DNA from: Pristionchus mayeri | Taxonomy: Eukaryota > Nematoda > Chromadorea > Rhabditida > Neodiplogasteridae | Assembly: GCA_036245805.1 (NCBI GenBank) | Contig: BTRK01000005.1 | Coordinates: 27,509,469-27,573,468 of the forward strand | Direction: 5' to 3' | DNA length: 64,000 nucleotides | In this document: piece by piece, positions 1 through 13,200 of the stretch | Numbering within the stretch: position 1 is the first letter of the stretch | Layout: the number at the start of each line of letters is the position of its first letter | The notes under the pieces: model-generated | Databases searched by the model: none | What the model saw: only the letters and a program-made list of their open reading frames with translations | Told to the model about the DNA's origin: nothing | Program-made: the position numbers and the translations under genes

Positions 1-589
1 AATTGAATTAATGAACATTCAAATTTTCCACAAGAAGAGTGTTCTTTCTCTCACCTGTTTAATGATAAATTAGACCTCCATGAGTGGTAATTGGAACGCA
101 CTTATGTTAGTCAGTGTTGTTGTAATTCTGGATTCAGAAGAGTTGGTCAAGTTGGCTATGAATCAGCGGCTAACCTTACACTCAGTGAAGTATATCTTTG
201 GTTCCGCTCAACATAGCATCATATCAGGCATATATTTTGAAAGAGCATTGACGGGGCATATCACCATGCTGTAAAAGTTTGGTTCATTATTTGTCTCTGC
301 GAACTAGCACCCGATCAAACAAATTAATAAAATTTGCACCAAATTTAAATCAGTTCATATTAATATTTTTCGCATAGCCAGCGTGGGCAGTTCAGCTCTA
401 CCATATGGTTTGAATGTGTATGCATACCCCAAACATATACTAGGAGGTCAGGTATTGGGAATGATTGAGAAGTATCCTTCATGGAAATATTGTGAACCTC
501 CGAAATGCGACAAAACTTATGTTACAACCTAATAGATCAAAACATTCGATAATTTGCAGATATCACCAAACTGACCGGATTAACCTTCG

Positions 590-700
590 TCTGTCCCCCA
601 ATAGGGTGCATCAACAAAGTTAAATCAAAATCTGAGATACAAAATATTTTCTAGTAGCAAAACGAGTCAGTTTTCCTACACTTTTACAGGAGACCCGTGA
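590..700. repeat. Solo arm end of a TTAA-type fold-back element
   Basis: The sequence around 630-700 closely matches the right end of the intact fold-back at 36647-38559, sharing the tract that ends in TTTTACAGGAGACCCGTG. The flanking TTAA has decayed to ATAA and no left arm is seen, so this is a fragment. Confidence 0.55.
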
Positions 701-1060
701 TAAATGATCATCAATCGGTTATGAATTATTCAACAAAGAAGCAACGATAAATTTGAATTTAAAAATAAATTGCAAAAATTTGTCATTTCGCGATTCTTCA
801 AAGGCATCATTTCAGTTAATTAGCCACTAATTAGCAATTTAATGATGCAATCAATTAATTATAATATGTTTTCTAATATTTTAACCTAATAAACAGATCA
901 AACTCAGCATTTTGTTGCGTTCAGCAAAAAGTCATGGTAATGGATTCGCCCCGTAGCCATTTTGCAATTCTTCAAGCGCCTAATTTAGGCTAATTAGCTA
1001 TCAATTATGGGTAAAATGGTCCTAGCAGCTCGGCGAACGATTTTCTTACGATATATAGTA

Positions 1061-1098
1061 AAGAAGTAATTATTTTCGATAGAAAATAATTACTTCTT
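1061..1098. repeat. Perfect hairpin, 17-bp stem with GATA loop
   Basis: Positions 1061-1077 and 1082-1098 are exact reverse complements around the 4-nt loop GATA. A short tandem of TCGATAGA units follows at about 1100-1122. No gene lies beside it, so this is probably a local repeat rather than a terminator. Confidence 0.7.
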
Positions 1099-2007
1099 TT
1101 CGATAGATCGATAGATCGATAGAGCTGAGAAAAATGAGCTGGGGTCACTCAGAGGACAATTTTCGCATATCTGTTACTAGAATCGTTAAAATCGCTGTCA
1201 AAGTGAGAGCAGCCTGGAACCGACCCAGTGTAGGGAGCTCCAAAATCAAGTATGCAAATCGAGACTCTGGGGGTCCAGGGATGGTCAAAATTGGCAAGAA
1301 CCAATTTCACGATTTTTCTCCCGATCCCCGGATTGGCAATTCTAGCTCGATTCTCTCGTGAGAGGCGTGATATTCATGAATGCATGGTGGAGGTCCAGTG
1401 GAGGTGTGCTGGAACAATTTTCAAAAATATGTCTGATTAGAGTTTTTTAATTCGGTGCGGGTAATTCAGACCCGATCGGGTAATCGAGAAGAATGGCGAG
1501 GAATGAGAATAACCCGGGATAGTGGAAAAATAATAAGTCAATTACCAGGGATAGTTCGATCTGTACCTCACCGCAAAAGCGAGCAGAAATTATGCGAAAT
1601 TGCGATTTGCATCCAACGATCCCGGGTAATTGAACAGAACTATTCTGCCCTCTCGGGTCTCAACTATCCCGGGTAGCGTTACATTTCAAACTCTTTGTCT
1701 GATCTATCCTATGCAATTGTATTAAACGATTTTCTGATAAACCAGATCGTACGTTTTAACGCCGGCGATGTGCCCGACCCTACTCTATCTCTGCATAGGG
1801 CTTAAAATGATCGGAGAATTAATTCAAAAAAACATATGTTGAACTCACACGGCATTTTACTTTATATTGCAAATTATGGAAATCTGCGATCATAATAAAA
1901 AAATAAATTTAGGCTACATTGGGTATATTTTCTTGAAAATTGTACCCGAGATGTGCAATTTACGTCCACTGGTTCGTGATACATATGATACATTCCCACA
2001 AAGAATG

Positions 2008-3446
2008 TACAGTAGCGGACAAAAGTTTAGCCCCAAAATTCGAATTACTAAAACTTCTTTCAAATTTGAGCTAGAGACTTATGGTTTGGACCATTCGATA
2101 GATGAATGTCAGGAGAATATAATCATATGGTGCATGATCTGAAACACAATTTTCGCGGGTTTCTGAATTGAATTTTCTGCATCACCATTTTCATGTATTT
2201 TTTGAAACTCGGCCGTAAATTGATGTTACCTCACACGAACTTGTGATAGAAGTATCTCCATTTATGTTCACAATCCACTATCTGGCTTGCCCATTGCACA
2301 TCAGAAAGAGTTGACATATCGAATTTTCGAGGCATCCGAAATATGTTTGGATGGATATATCTTCGGTCCCAGTTGAGTGATAGGGCTCATATTTTGCAGG
2401 TACTATACACTAGTAATGAAGATACACTTTGCCAAGTTTGATAGTGATCAGACAACAAATTTCAAAAATCGAAAAATTGTGGACCCCACTTTTCGCTGAT
2501 GTGGAATCGACCTTTAACGCTATGGAAAAAATCCGTTTTTTGCAACTTTAAGCAGAGCCTATTAATGAATAAGTGTGCAAAATCGCAAAGTGATACGACT
2601 CTTCCAGTACAGTTTTCAGCCTAATAGCCATCGAGGGTCAGAACGGCGAAAGTCGTCCGAAATGGCCCGAAGCGAAAGGCGACCTAGCCTAACGGGAGAG
2701 TTTCTTTAAAAATGGCTCCAATTCAATGAGGAATGTTCATATCTAGGACTTGAGAAGCTTTTAAGTGCTTTTTATGCAAATTGGATAAGATTCAATTTGA
2801 CCCTGTACCGTGTTTGACGGCTCATGACTATCTGACCCTCGATGGCTATTAGGCTGTAAAATGTACTGGAAGAGTCGTATCACTTTCCGATTTTGTACAC
2901 TTATTCAATAGTAGTTTCTGCTTAAAGTTGCAAAAAAGCGGATTTTTTCGGTAGCGTTAAAGGTCGATTCCACATCAGTGAAAAGTGGGGCCCAAAATTT
3001 TTCGATTTTTGAAATTTGCTGTCTGATTACCATTAAACTTCGCAAAATGTATCTTCATTATTATTATATAGTACCTGTAAAATATGAGCCCTAAACACAC
3101 GCCATCCAAACACATTTCGGAGGTCTCGAAAAATCGATATATTACCTCTTTCCGATGTGCAATGGGCAAACCAGATAGTTAATTGTAAACATCAATGGTA
3201 ATACTTCCATCACAGGTTCGTGTGAGGTAATATCAATTTACGGCCGAGTTTCAAAAAATACGTGAAAATGGTGATGCCGAAAATTCAATTCAGAAACCCG
3301 CGAAAATTGTTTCAGATGATGCACCATATGATTATCTTCTCCTGACATTCACCTATCGAATGGTCCAAACCATAAGTCTCTAGCTCAAATTTGAAAGAAG
3401 TTATAGCAATTCGAATTTTGGGGCTAAACTTTTGTCCGCTACTGTA
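2008..3446. mobile_element. Fold-back Tc1/mariner-type non-autonomous element
   Basis: Two arms of roughly 700 bp (about 2008-2720 and 2735-3446) are inverted copies of each other with scattered mismatches. The outer ends read TACAGTAGCGGACAAAAG, with TA at both borders, as expected for a Tc1/mariner-type terminal repeat and TA target duplication. No transposase frame is present. The right end lies 11 nt from the splice donor of rbg-2 exon 14. Assignment to Tc1/mariner rests on the termini only. Confidence 0.75.
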
Positions 3447-3457
3447 ACAGCTCTGAC

Positions 3458-6400
3458 CTTTTCTCTCCGCAAGACACGCTTCAATTAGTGGCAGCAATTC
3501 CTCGTAGGCCTCTCGGTCGAATGAATGGGGCAGATCGAGGGTGATGGACGTCCTCTCTCTTCTCCACAACCCACTCAGTCTACCATAAGACTGGCAGAGG
3601 GAAAGGAGGGAAGTGCAGAGAGGCGATATAGACTCCACCTACAAAGTACTCAATTGTTTGAATGGTGCAAAGTGATTGTTCACTTGGTTGAGTTCTTTGA
3701 GCGAAGCCTCCGTCTCCTCGACTGTTCTCGCTGTGTGGATGCAGGATATGAGTGCCATCCTCTTCGCAGCTCCAGTCTTGAGAGAGGAGACGAGTGAGGG
3801 AAGACCCGAGATGGAAGGCATCTCCGTCTGATAAACAAGTAGCAGATATTTTGAATACTATGCTAGCGATCAGCTCCATCCTTCTACAAGTAAGTGTCCA
3901 TCAACAGTCGACCGTTCCCTCACCTCCTTCAGTAGAATCCGATCGTGCTGCTCATCGTCTGTATTCAGCTGCAGAAGACTCTCGAAGGCCACTTTGATCT
4001 ACATTATAACAGTAAGATTCTACTAGGCAATCAGCTCTCGTAGCACATGTAATGTCGATAGAAACAGTCATTCACATTATTAGCAAGTTTATGCATAACA
4101 GGACCTACAATATAGGCACCTCGTAGAGATTTCCTTTGTACCCCAGAAGAAAGAGTCGGTCCTCAGCATCTCCCTCCTCCTTTCCCTTCTTCGTAGACTC
4201 TGCGAGTACTTGCGAGGATGATTGGAGGAGAGCCAATCCACGGACCTCCAATGAGTTTTTTCCATTCTCAGTTGATCTCTCTCCTCACTTGTCTGGCTGC
4301 CACTCTCCTTCCATTCGGTGCACTCCAGATCTCGAGCAAATTCCTCCGAGGCGCCAGAATTACCAGAAAGACAGCACGCTTCCCTGCACAAAATTTCAAT
4401 TGGAATTTCGAAAAATGGGAACTTTCATACAAGCTTACCACGACCCGATTCCTTGCCCCTCCCCTTTGCAGAGCATCTAACCTCAAGAGAGAATAGATTG
4501 AACTGACCTCCATCTCCGGCTACTCTGACCCATCCACAAGAGGCATCTCTGTATCCTTTCCATACTCGCACCATCTGACCCGTCGATGACTGAATCGTCA
4601 ATTGTAAGACTACTATCACATTAATATTTGCAATAGGTTTCAAATTAGTTCTGCTCCCTCCATTTTCTCCCCGTCTCTCTCTCCTCTATCTGACCTCTAC
4701 AATGGCGACTCTTGCCAGATTGTCAGCCACAGCCACGAGGGGGCATTCTGAAGGAGCCGGATGCAGCGAGATCGCGAACCGAGATTCTCCTACAATCGCA
4801 TACTTATTTTAATTTTCTTTTTTGGGATTAGAATAATTTAAGTTTCAACCGTGAGAAAAAAGGAGGTTCATGCGCGTGCACGAAAAAATTTTACACCATT
4901 CTTTCCTGCAGTTGGGCCCCGAGTGATCATCGCTGGTTGAAATAACTAAGTTAATATGGGTAAAAACGGACACTGACGAGCTTCTATGCACCAACCGCGT
5001 ACTAAGCGGTGTAAAATTTAAATATTTATATTTTCAATGTCAACTCGTTGTCCCGATTCTCTTGTGATAGTCTTGATATATAAATGGAGGCCCGTACCCA
5101 TGACTCTCCACGTGACGGCACTCTTCGTCTCTCGAGGTGCCAGTTCCGGAGATTGCATTGCTGATTGGAGGAAAGATGGGAGGTACTGCAATGCAGTTGT
5201 CAATCCATTCCCTCCCATTTTACATTCTGTTCAGAATGCTCATGGAGACATTGATTAGAGTGGATGGTGCTCATTGCTCCTTCGGGTAGATTAGTATACC
5301 TGAGTGCCCCATTTGACGATGGTGTCTCTCACTCCTTCCCTGCTCTCACTCTCCCATATTCCCGTGGCCCCGTACGATTCCCTGAGTGACATCCAGAACA
5401 CTGAATCGCCACGCGACCGCTCCACCTTGCCCTGTAAACAGTTTCGCTATTCACGAATCAATCTGCCTATGCATTATTCCCAATCCAATACGTGAAGACT
5501 ATGAAATAGTAATCAACTAACGTGGAACTTCTTCAAGCTGCACTCTGCGTATCTATCGATAGGGGAGGGACCACGAGGACAAGCAACTCCGTCCATACTT
5601 ACCTCCACACTCATTCTATTCAAAAGACTGAAATCGAGCTCCATGCGCTTCTAAAAAACAAACATTGCAAAAGATTCTTAGCGTGCCCCTCTGGATTCGG
5701 CAGTTCCACTCACCTTCCCATTAATCTTCCTCGCTTCGCCCACTAGTGTGTAGAGAGACGATCTCTCGATCTGCACCATCTCGTGTTCCGATATAAGAAG
5801 CACTGCAAGGAACTCACTCTCTCCTTATCCAAGTCCATTTCTAAGCATTCACATCTCACTTGCACTAATGATCCTCACCGTTCTCTTCGGTTGTTCTCAT
5901 TGCAGTGATGGGAGTGTGTACGAATCGATGGGAGAAGAGAAGGGAAGAAGACTCAGAGAAGAGTGAAAAACGACCATCAGATGTCCCAACCAGCAGTATT
6001 ATACCGTCGATAGAACCTACAATCTTGCTCGCCAAACTGTTGAAATTTTATTTAATCGTGTTTAATAGAAAAAATACTAACCAGGAACCCTACGACTCCC
6101 CATGCCCATCAGAAGAATCGATGAAATTTCTTCGCCCACTTCCATCTAAAAATATATAAATTTGTTACAGTCACTAAATGCGCATAAATATCATTCAAGC
6201 AGTAGCAAATTCATTAACCGGGAGTGGTTTGGCGAATAGAATGGATAATGCGTCTCCCCTCCTTCCCAATAGAGCGATACTACTCGATCTGGCCAGGGCT
6301 ACGTACTCCAATCCGCCCCAACTCTCGATAATGCAGTCAGATAGCCAGTCCAGACCCTGCGGGATTTCATTTAAAAGAACTTCCAATAATAACGAAATGA

Positions 6401-6737
6401 ATAGAAAATATGTGGTGATCGCGTGAATCTCAGTGTAGTGTGAGATAGACCTCTGTCTCTCCATTCCTGCCTCTTCTTCTCCTTTCCTCCTTTCTCTCTG
6501 CCCATCCCTCCACCCCTTCATCAGCTGCTCCCTCTACGTCTCCATCACTCTCTGAATCTCCTTCTGACTCCTGAAGCCAAGTAATTTCTTCAACTTTTCC
6601 AAAAGAAGGGAAAATTTAATAATGGATACCTCAGAGAGTCTGGGCGTTGTCGAGAGATGGAAGAGTAGTTTGGAGGGATCGGGGATGGATGCAGAGAGGA
6701 GGAGTGACAACTTCTCCTTCTCCCTCACCTTTCGCAT
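3458..6737 (-). CDS. rbg-2: Rab3 GTPase-activating protein non-catalytic subunit, 5' part (RAB3GAP2)
   Basis: Regulatory subunit of the Rab3GAP complex, which acts on Rab3 in vesicle traffic and, with the catalytic subunit, as a Rab18 exchange factor. Fourteen exons with matching phases: 6549-6737, 6219-6356, 6082-6145, 5879-6016, 5714-5802, 5300-5431, 5098-5185, 4695-4789, 4508-4589, 4289-4383, 4120-4245, 3924-3998, 3684-3827, 3458-3638. They give about 545 aa, roughly the N-terminal 40 percent of the family length. Hallmarks seen are VRVWKGYRDASCGW (family RMWKGYRDAQIGW), AVFLVILAPRRNLLEIW (family LVIYAPRRGILEVW) and a beta-propeller-like block ending in LLVGTSDGRFSLFSE. The ATG at 6737 was chosen because upstream codons hit a stop; the first exon is the least conserved. 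The gene continues beyond the left edge. Confidence 0.9.
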
Positions 6738-7259
6738 CTTTGCATCGATCACTCACTTCAATGTACAGTCACATTCATAACCGCTCCCTTTTTCATTTTA
6801 CCTTGGAAAGGCATCGAATGGATTCAGCCAATCAGTATGAATGAGACATCTTCAACTTATAGTTTACCACATGAATTACAAATCACGAAAAAGAACGATC
6901 GCGAGGTATACTGTACGAGATCAGTATTGATAGCTTATACGATTGAATTGGTAAATCAGCAAAATTAAACTTCATGGGAGAGAATATATACACTAATGCG
7001 GAAAATGTAAGTGGGAAGTAGATGAAGATGGGCTTCTTTGATTATTTACTATATATTCGAGAGAGGACAGGACACTTCTGGAAGAGAATAGAAAGAAACA
7101 GTACGAGCAAGCAATTTCCAAGTACGCTTGATCAAGTACTTGAATTCGAATCCAATGGGGAAGGAAAAGAGTTGCAGTTCGCTCACTGCCATACTACATT
7201 ATTAGATACATACGGTAGCGGATGGAGGGTGGGGAGGGGGGAGTGAGTGTGTTCCTCCT
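6738..7259. other. Spacer between two same-strand genes
   Basis: These 522 bp lie downstream of the MULE-like gene stop at 7260 and upstream of the rbg-2 start at 6737. I see no exon with supporting splice sites. The stretch should contain the 3' UTR of the former and the promoter and 5' UTR of the latter. Confidence 0.5.
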
Positions 7260-10200
7260 CTATGTCTCCCATGGATCGTCTCTCGGTCTGAGTCTGGCGT
7301 CGACGTGCATCTGCGCCTGCTGCAGTCCCATCGACATCCGCTTACGCTTCGCCATTGGAAATGTTGTATTGAGTGCAACCTGTGATTGGTGGGGATCAGT
7401 CAAGGGGGAAGAATCACAACTGGACTATCGGGCGGATACGCACTGTTATAATGAACGAATAGTTACTTGTCAAACACCCTTTGAATCCGTCACAGAATTT
7501 AAAAAGCATACCTCATTGACGAAAGTGATGATCTCATCGGGATAAGGGGCGAATGGCTGACGAGGAATGTTGTGAGGCTCGTCCGTCAGTGAGTACCATT
7601 GCTCCTAGAAATTAAGATAATTTGTTTAACTCTTTATTAACTATTGATGAAATAATGGAGTTTAATACAAATGAATATGGCATGCATTGACTACTGTTTA
7701 CCTTTATGGTGAATGATCCCAGCTGGTAGTATCCCCTCTCCATTTCATTAATCGTGAATTGGCAGATGTAGAATAGGCATCCGACTAGCCCATCAATGTG
7801 TAACTTAACATTTTAACCATCAGGGGTCATCTGAGATCGCAAGTGGTGAATTACATTTGTTTTTTAAAAAATTAGTCGATACTATGAGCCTGTTCGAGGA
7901 GCGAGCCCCTAACAAAGGAAGGTCGCATAATGTATATCGAGTTACCAAACAAGATCTAACGCATTCGAAGGAGATGAAAATTGAAAGTAAAAAATAGAAT
8001 TACATTTTAGCACAGAACCTCTACCCGATAAATTGAAGTATCAAGCCATTTTTTTTTGTTATTTACCTTGGCATCGTTCATGGCATTGACGAGATACTCG
8101 AATGATCCAAGTGGGACACGCATTATTCCACGCGTCTCCTTGTACCTCAATCAGAATAGGCCATGCTGATCCATCCTCTCTATCCTCACTTGATCCTTTT
8201 CTCATCGAGAGTCCACTGTGCACAGTACGTCTTCCATTCAGGCACGAATCGATTCTCCAGTAGGTCAAGTGTCTCCTCGTCCAATCGAACACGTAGCTGC
8301 TCCCACTTCTGAACGATTAATCACTATATATAATTGAATCCAACCAAATTGTCCAGGCACTTCTTCAGTAAAGAAAGGTAATTCGCACCTTATCAAATGC
8401 ATCTTCATTGTCGATATTCGTCAGTTCTTCGAACATTCGCATAGTTGTTCTTTTAAAAACACAACTTGTAAATCAATACTCTACGGTGCTTACCTCCATT
8501 CCTGACCCCCTTTCTGCAGAGTATGAATGAGCTCCCTCTTGAGGTGAAACTTCATATCGTTCCATGCACGAATATGAAACCATAATTACATTAACGATGT
8601 TAAAATGTATGAGTAATACCTCAGTGATCTCAGGCCAAAAGTGATCAATTTTGAGGGGTACGGTAGAAGCAAGGGCCAGGGGGAGCGTCTTCAGACGAGG
8701 AAAACATTCAACGAGAACCTCAATATGAGTTGATATTATTGAAATTAATTTGACAATATCGTAATGAAATTGTTATGCGTGAATACCTCGAAGAGAGAGA
8801 CGTGATCTCTGGGAGTGAGTGCCTCTCCGGCGAGGAAAGCCAGAGGGACTGGAGGATCCTCTGCAACCACCACTATCTACTCACTATCTCATTTGTACTC
8901 ACCATCGAATATGTCGTGTCTGAAGGAGAGGAGAGTGATCTGATATCCACACGAAGAGAACGTTGTGTCGTAGAAGAGCACCTTAACACAACAACCCTCC
9001 TCTTCAGTGACAATTTAATCCATTGATAGACTTGGTCCAAGTGTTGCTCGACCTACTTGAGTCTGTGACTGGTTTGCATTGAGATTGGCAGTGTTTATGA
9101 ACTCCTCAATGAGGGGCTCACACAGCATCTGGGCCACAATCCGCACTGCTGAAATGTTGTGCAGGAAGGGCTGACGAGTTCCTTCGAACTGCAATTTCAT
9201 TATCACTTCATGCACCCGCATTTATTCCTACTAGCTAACCTTGAGCATATCATGTAGAGAGTGAATGTTGTAGAAAGCTTGTGCCTTTTTCTTCCTCTCT
9301 TGATCGATTCGCTCCTAAACAACTAATTCATTTATGTAATTCAATTGTGAACACCAATTTGACCATCCCTCACATATAGCATCCAAGGGCGAATTAAAAA
9401 ATAGAGTATGACCTTGACATTTCTCAGCTGTTTGATGTTCTTAAGAATTCTCGTTGGATCCGAATTCATACGCATCGATTCATACACCTGCGTATTATAT
9501 TGAATAAGAGGTCGGAGTAATAAGCTGACTGACATCCTCTGGCTTCTCCCCATTCAGTATCTTGGTCCTCGCCTCATGGAGTACCATCGGATCAGTCCTT
9601 TGATAAGGGGCGAAATTACGACGGCAATTGCCGTGATGAGTCGTCGCTGCGACCTGTGACGAAAAAGTACTTAGGCTATATTATTATGAGCCCGTTTGCG
9701 ATCGAGTAAAACAAATCCGGTAGTCACGTTCGATTCAATTTTTCATATCGTTAAGAAAAAAATAACACAAAAATCTATACTATTAGGCAGTTGCATAAGT
9801 TTTTTCCAATTTTTACTTTTAAATGTTTCGCATATTCTGGTCTTTGGTTCTAATTGATTATCATTTTGATCGTTACATATTATTAGTGCATGGATGCTCT
9901 CTTTAGCGCACTTTAGTCCAGACCTCTTGAGAGCGCCTAGTGGCCATAATGTGAAGTCAAAGTAGCCGCAGCTACGAATGTAGCTGCGACTTTCACAGAT
10001 TAGATCTTTCCAGTGAGTTGTGATTGGGCAAAATAATAAACACTATCGTGAAGAGTGATGAACGTACATCACAATAATTCATGTGATTCGGATTTGGCAC
10101 AGAAGACCTGTTCAAATAAGGTGCAAATTTCAGAGTGGTGTTCAGTTCGCCATGACCAAAATGTGTTTCGTTTACTGCGCATCCACACAAATTGGCCTAT

Positions 10201-13200
10201 CGAAACCAAACCTATTTCATCATGAATCTTCCAACATGAGGAGCTTATATTTGCTTTATGGTGGGCTTTCATCATTACAATCAGAAGCTGCAGTCATCAA
10301 CACTAATATGACGAAATTTACACATCGAAATCAGTGTATTTCAAAGCTTCCTGATTAGATGATAGAAGGAGGTCCCACATTTTTGTGTGTATCTGCATCA
10401 GCTAACCTCGAACTATCCCCCATTAGCTTCGCATAGTCATGGGATTCCTGAGAATTCAGAAATGGTTCTCCAAAAATAACCACTAAAAGTCAAAATTTTG
10501 ATCGGTGAGGTCAATATTCGGATTTTTCGATAAATCTCATTTTTGAAAAGGGGATGACGCGAGGTATCAAATTTCACGAATGGTAAAGTTACCCCATAAA
10601 GTAAGATTAAAGCGCCCCTATACAACAGCCAGTCACTATAACACGAAAGGCATGAAAGGTGCCAACTCAAGTGTGATTTCTTTTCTACGTGGTTCATTTG
10701 CTATTCTCTAATCCTGGGAATGAGTAAGCTAGCACCGCTTTCAACCATATTTTTGAAAGAGTATTCAAGGGGCTTCTCAACAATCTATGTGAAGATGTCC
10801 AGTCTATTTCCCCTGCAAATAAACAGCGAGCTCAACACTTTCAAAATTTTCTTAAAAAATTCGATCGTTGTTAACGATCGATTTCTTCAATGATTTAAAA
10901 GCACGGCACAATTCGAACATATGATTATAAGTGTGAACTATACCCCTATATTATCCTACGGTTTTGTACTGATCGGATTTGAAGGACGCTTTTTAGGAGA
11001 CTTTGAATTACGCCTCCGAAATTGGAAAAAACTTATGCAATAACCTAATATATAGAAAACGCAGTGTCACGCCGTCTGTTCAGATTGCGAAATCGGTCCG
11101 CTAGGATCTCGCTAGCACTCTCGCGACCTTGTCTCTCATTACCAAACCTCATATACAGCATCTAAGGGCGAATTATAGAGCTACTGCATAAGAATAGTTG
11201 CCATTTTAATCTTGTAAGGCAACAAAATAATGATACCTTCATAGCAAGTTCGTGATCTCCGACGTAGTGAAAGAGAACGTGCTTACCACCTTCGTACCAA
11301 TACTCTTTGCGCCTTAAAACATGAACTAAGCATTTTAGAGTTATCCAAATCATGATGCAATCAAACCATTGTTCAATCAATTTAAACAAACATTACTTGA
11401 ATCTCGGATCAATTTTCCTGGCGTCTCTGGTGTTGTAGAGGGTATTGTACGATCGATAAGCGACCCTCTCCTTTCTCGTAGGGAGACCCGAGGGTGTTTT
11501 TCCATTTTCCATTCTATAAGATATCAATATTTCTTCCATTACTATCATAAACAATCATACCTGTTCAAAATGACCGATCGAGCGACTTTGTGCGTTCCAG
11601 CATTGAACATTCTGAAAATCTTTTTTTAAATTTAAAATTTTAAAAATTAATGGTTGTAAAAAAATACAACTTAAAATATTACACTGTTTCATCATCTTAC
11701 CAAGAGTCTACTGAAATATTACATGACCATAGGCACTAGGACCCCAACATAAATTAATATACGTGTATTCCAGAGTAGCGGATTTGCGGGCCACAATGCC
11801 CTCGCATCTTCCTCAATTCTCACTCGAGGGAGAAATGGAATCGTGCCCGTTAATATCGCAAAGCTGTTTTTTCATATTCGCGTTAAATTCGATCAGAAAT
11901 GTGTCCTTACATCAAGGAATAACATATAATAATCATATCTTTAAAAAATAGCGAAATTTAAATTCATGATCAGCAGTATTTTTATCAGAAAAAAACAGCG
12001 TACATTTTCGAGGTTCTATGAAATTAATCGGGCTGAACCGGAAAATGGCTAAAAACCGATTCCTAAGAAAATAAAAAAAAGGTCAAATGGTGTCAGCACT
12101 GAGCGAAGCGACGCGATGGCATTATTTACTGTTAAAGTTTCCCAACACCCATGAAAATAATTTGAATTGGCGGGAGTACCTTGATCACGACAAAACGAGC
12201 GAGATAGTGTGTCGCAAAACGAAGGGAGAGAGCGGGCGCGATCAGGCAACTCAGACTCTTACTTTGCGGCTCTACGCTGGTGCAAATATTGCATTTCAAT
12301 TATTTTTATTATTCCAGTTTAATTAATTAGAGCCCGTTCTATTATATCACAGGTCTTCTGAGAGATCGCAGGTGGCGTTTGACAAACTGTTCAAATTGCT
12401 CCGATATTGACCCCACTTCCGTGATGGATGTACCCACGGCCCTGAAACATTCAGTTAACTTCTTGGGGCCGGGAATTCAAAGTTGCCTAAAATCCGGCTC
12501 TGGGAATATTGAAAATTCAAAAATTCATATCATCCTTCATTTTTGAACTAATGAGTCGTTTAAAAAAAAGAAATGTCCGGCGTGACGAGATGAACAACTT
12601 ACATGTTGATGGAATTTGGCTGGGATAACAATAATACTATGATAATTGCGATTTTCCATTTTTCGTGTTTGAAATTTGCTCGTCGTGAAAAAAATTGTTC
12701 CACGTAACACCGAGATATCGTCAGATTTGAACTCTACGCCCTTTTTTACACCAGGAAAATTTTTTTCGTTAAATTTAATGAAGGTATTTTTGTGCAATTT
12801 TGGGTCAAACATGCTGGATCTGGTGTTTTGGAGCAAAATCGAAATTTTCAGTTCCTCATATTTCAGTAATGATCGTTCGGGGATATCTTTTCTTTCAGTT
12901 TTCAATGTTTACTGACCTATTTATACAAATTTCCAACGAAAAAACCCAAGTTTTCAATACTTCATAAAATCATGCAATTTGAAAAAAATTCATCAAATTT
13001 CTCAAATTTCACGTTTTTATGAAGTTTTGAAATCTTCGGTTTTTTCGATGGAAATTTGTATAAATAGGTCAGTAAACATTGAACACTGAAAGAAAAGATA
13101 TCCCCGAACGATCATTACTGAAATATGAGGAACTGAAAATTTCGATTTTGCTCCAAAACACCAGATTCATCATGTTTGACCCAAAATTGCACAAAAATAC

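Larger units (their letters stand above)
1..3457. other. Non-coding stretch, probably a long rbg-2 intron
   Basis: I find no convincing exon here. The stretch lies downstream of rbg-2 exon 14, which ends in a splice donor at 3457, so it is most simply part of a long intron whose next exon is outside the window. It holds a decayed mariner-type end near 490-535, half of a TTAA-family fold-back arm near 590-700, a perfect hairpin at 1061-1098 followed by a short GATA/TCGA tandem, a patch of CCCGGGTA-like motifs at 1455-1680, and a complete fold-back element at 2008-3446. Confidence 0.6.

Noticed and set aside
1134..1676. Three small open frames near the left edge
   Set aside because: They overlap a patch of CCCGGGTA-like repeats and have no homology or splice context.
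4089..4513. Overlapping open frames of 60-115 codons on both strands around rbg-2 exons 10 and 11
   Set aside because: Only the frame that continues RAB3GAP2 homology with consistent splice phase is kept; the others are shadows.
10069..10358. Open frames inside the mariner-type remnant tested as a transposase
   Set aside because: No mariner transposase motif could be recognised in either strand.
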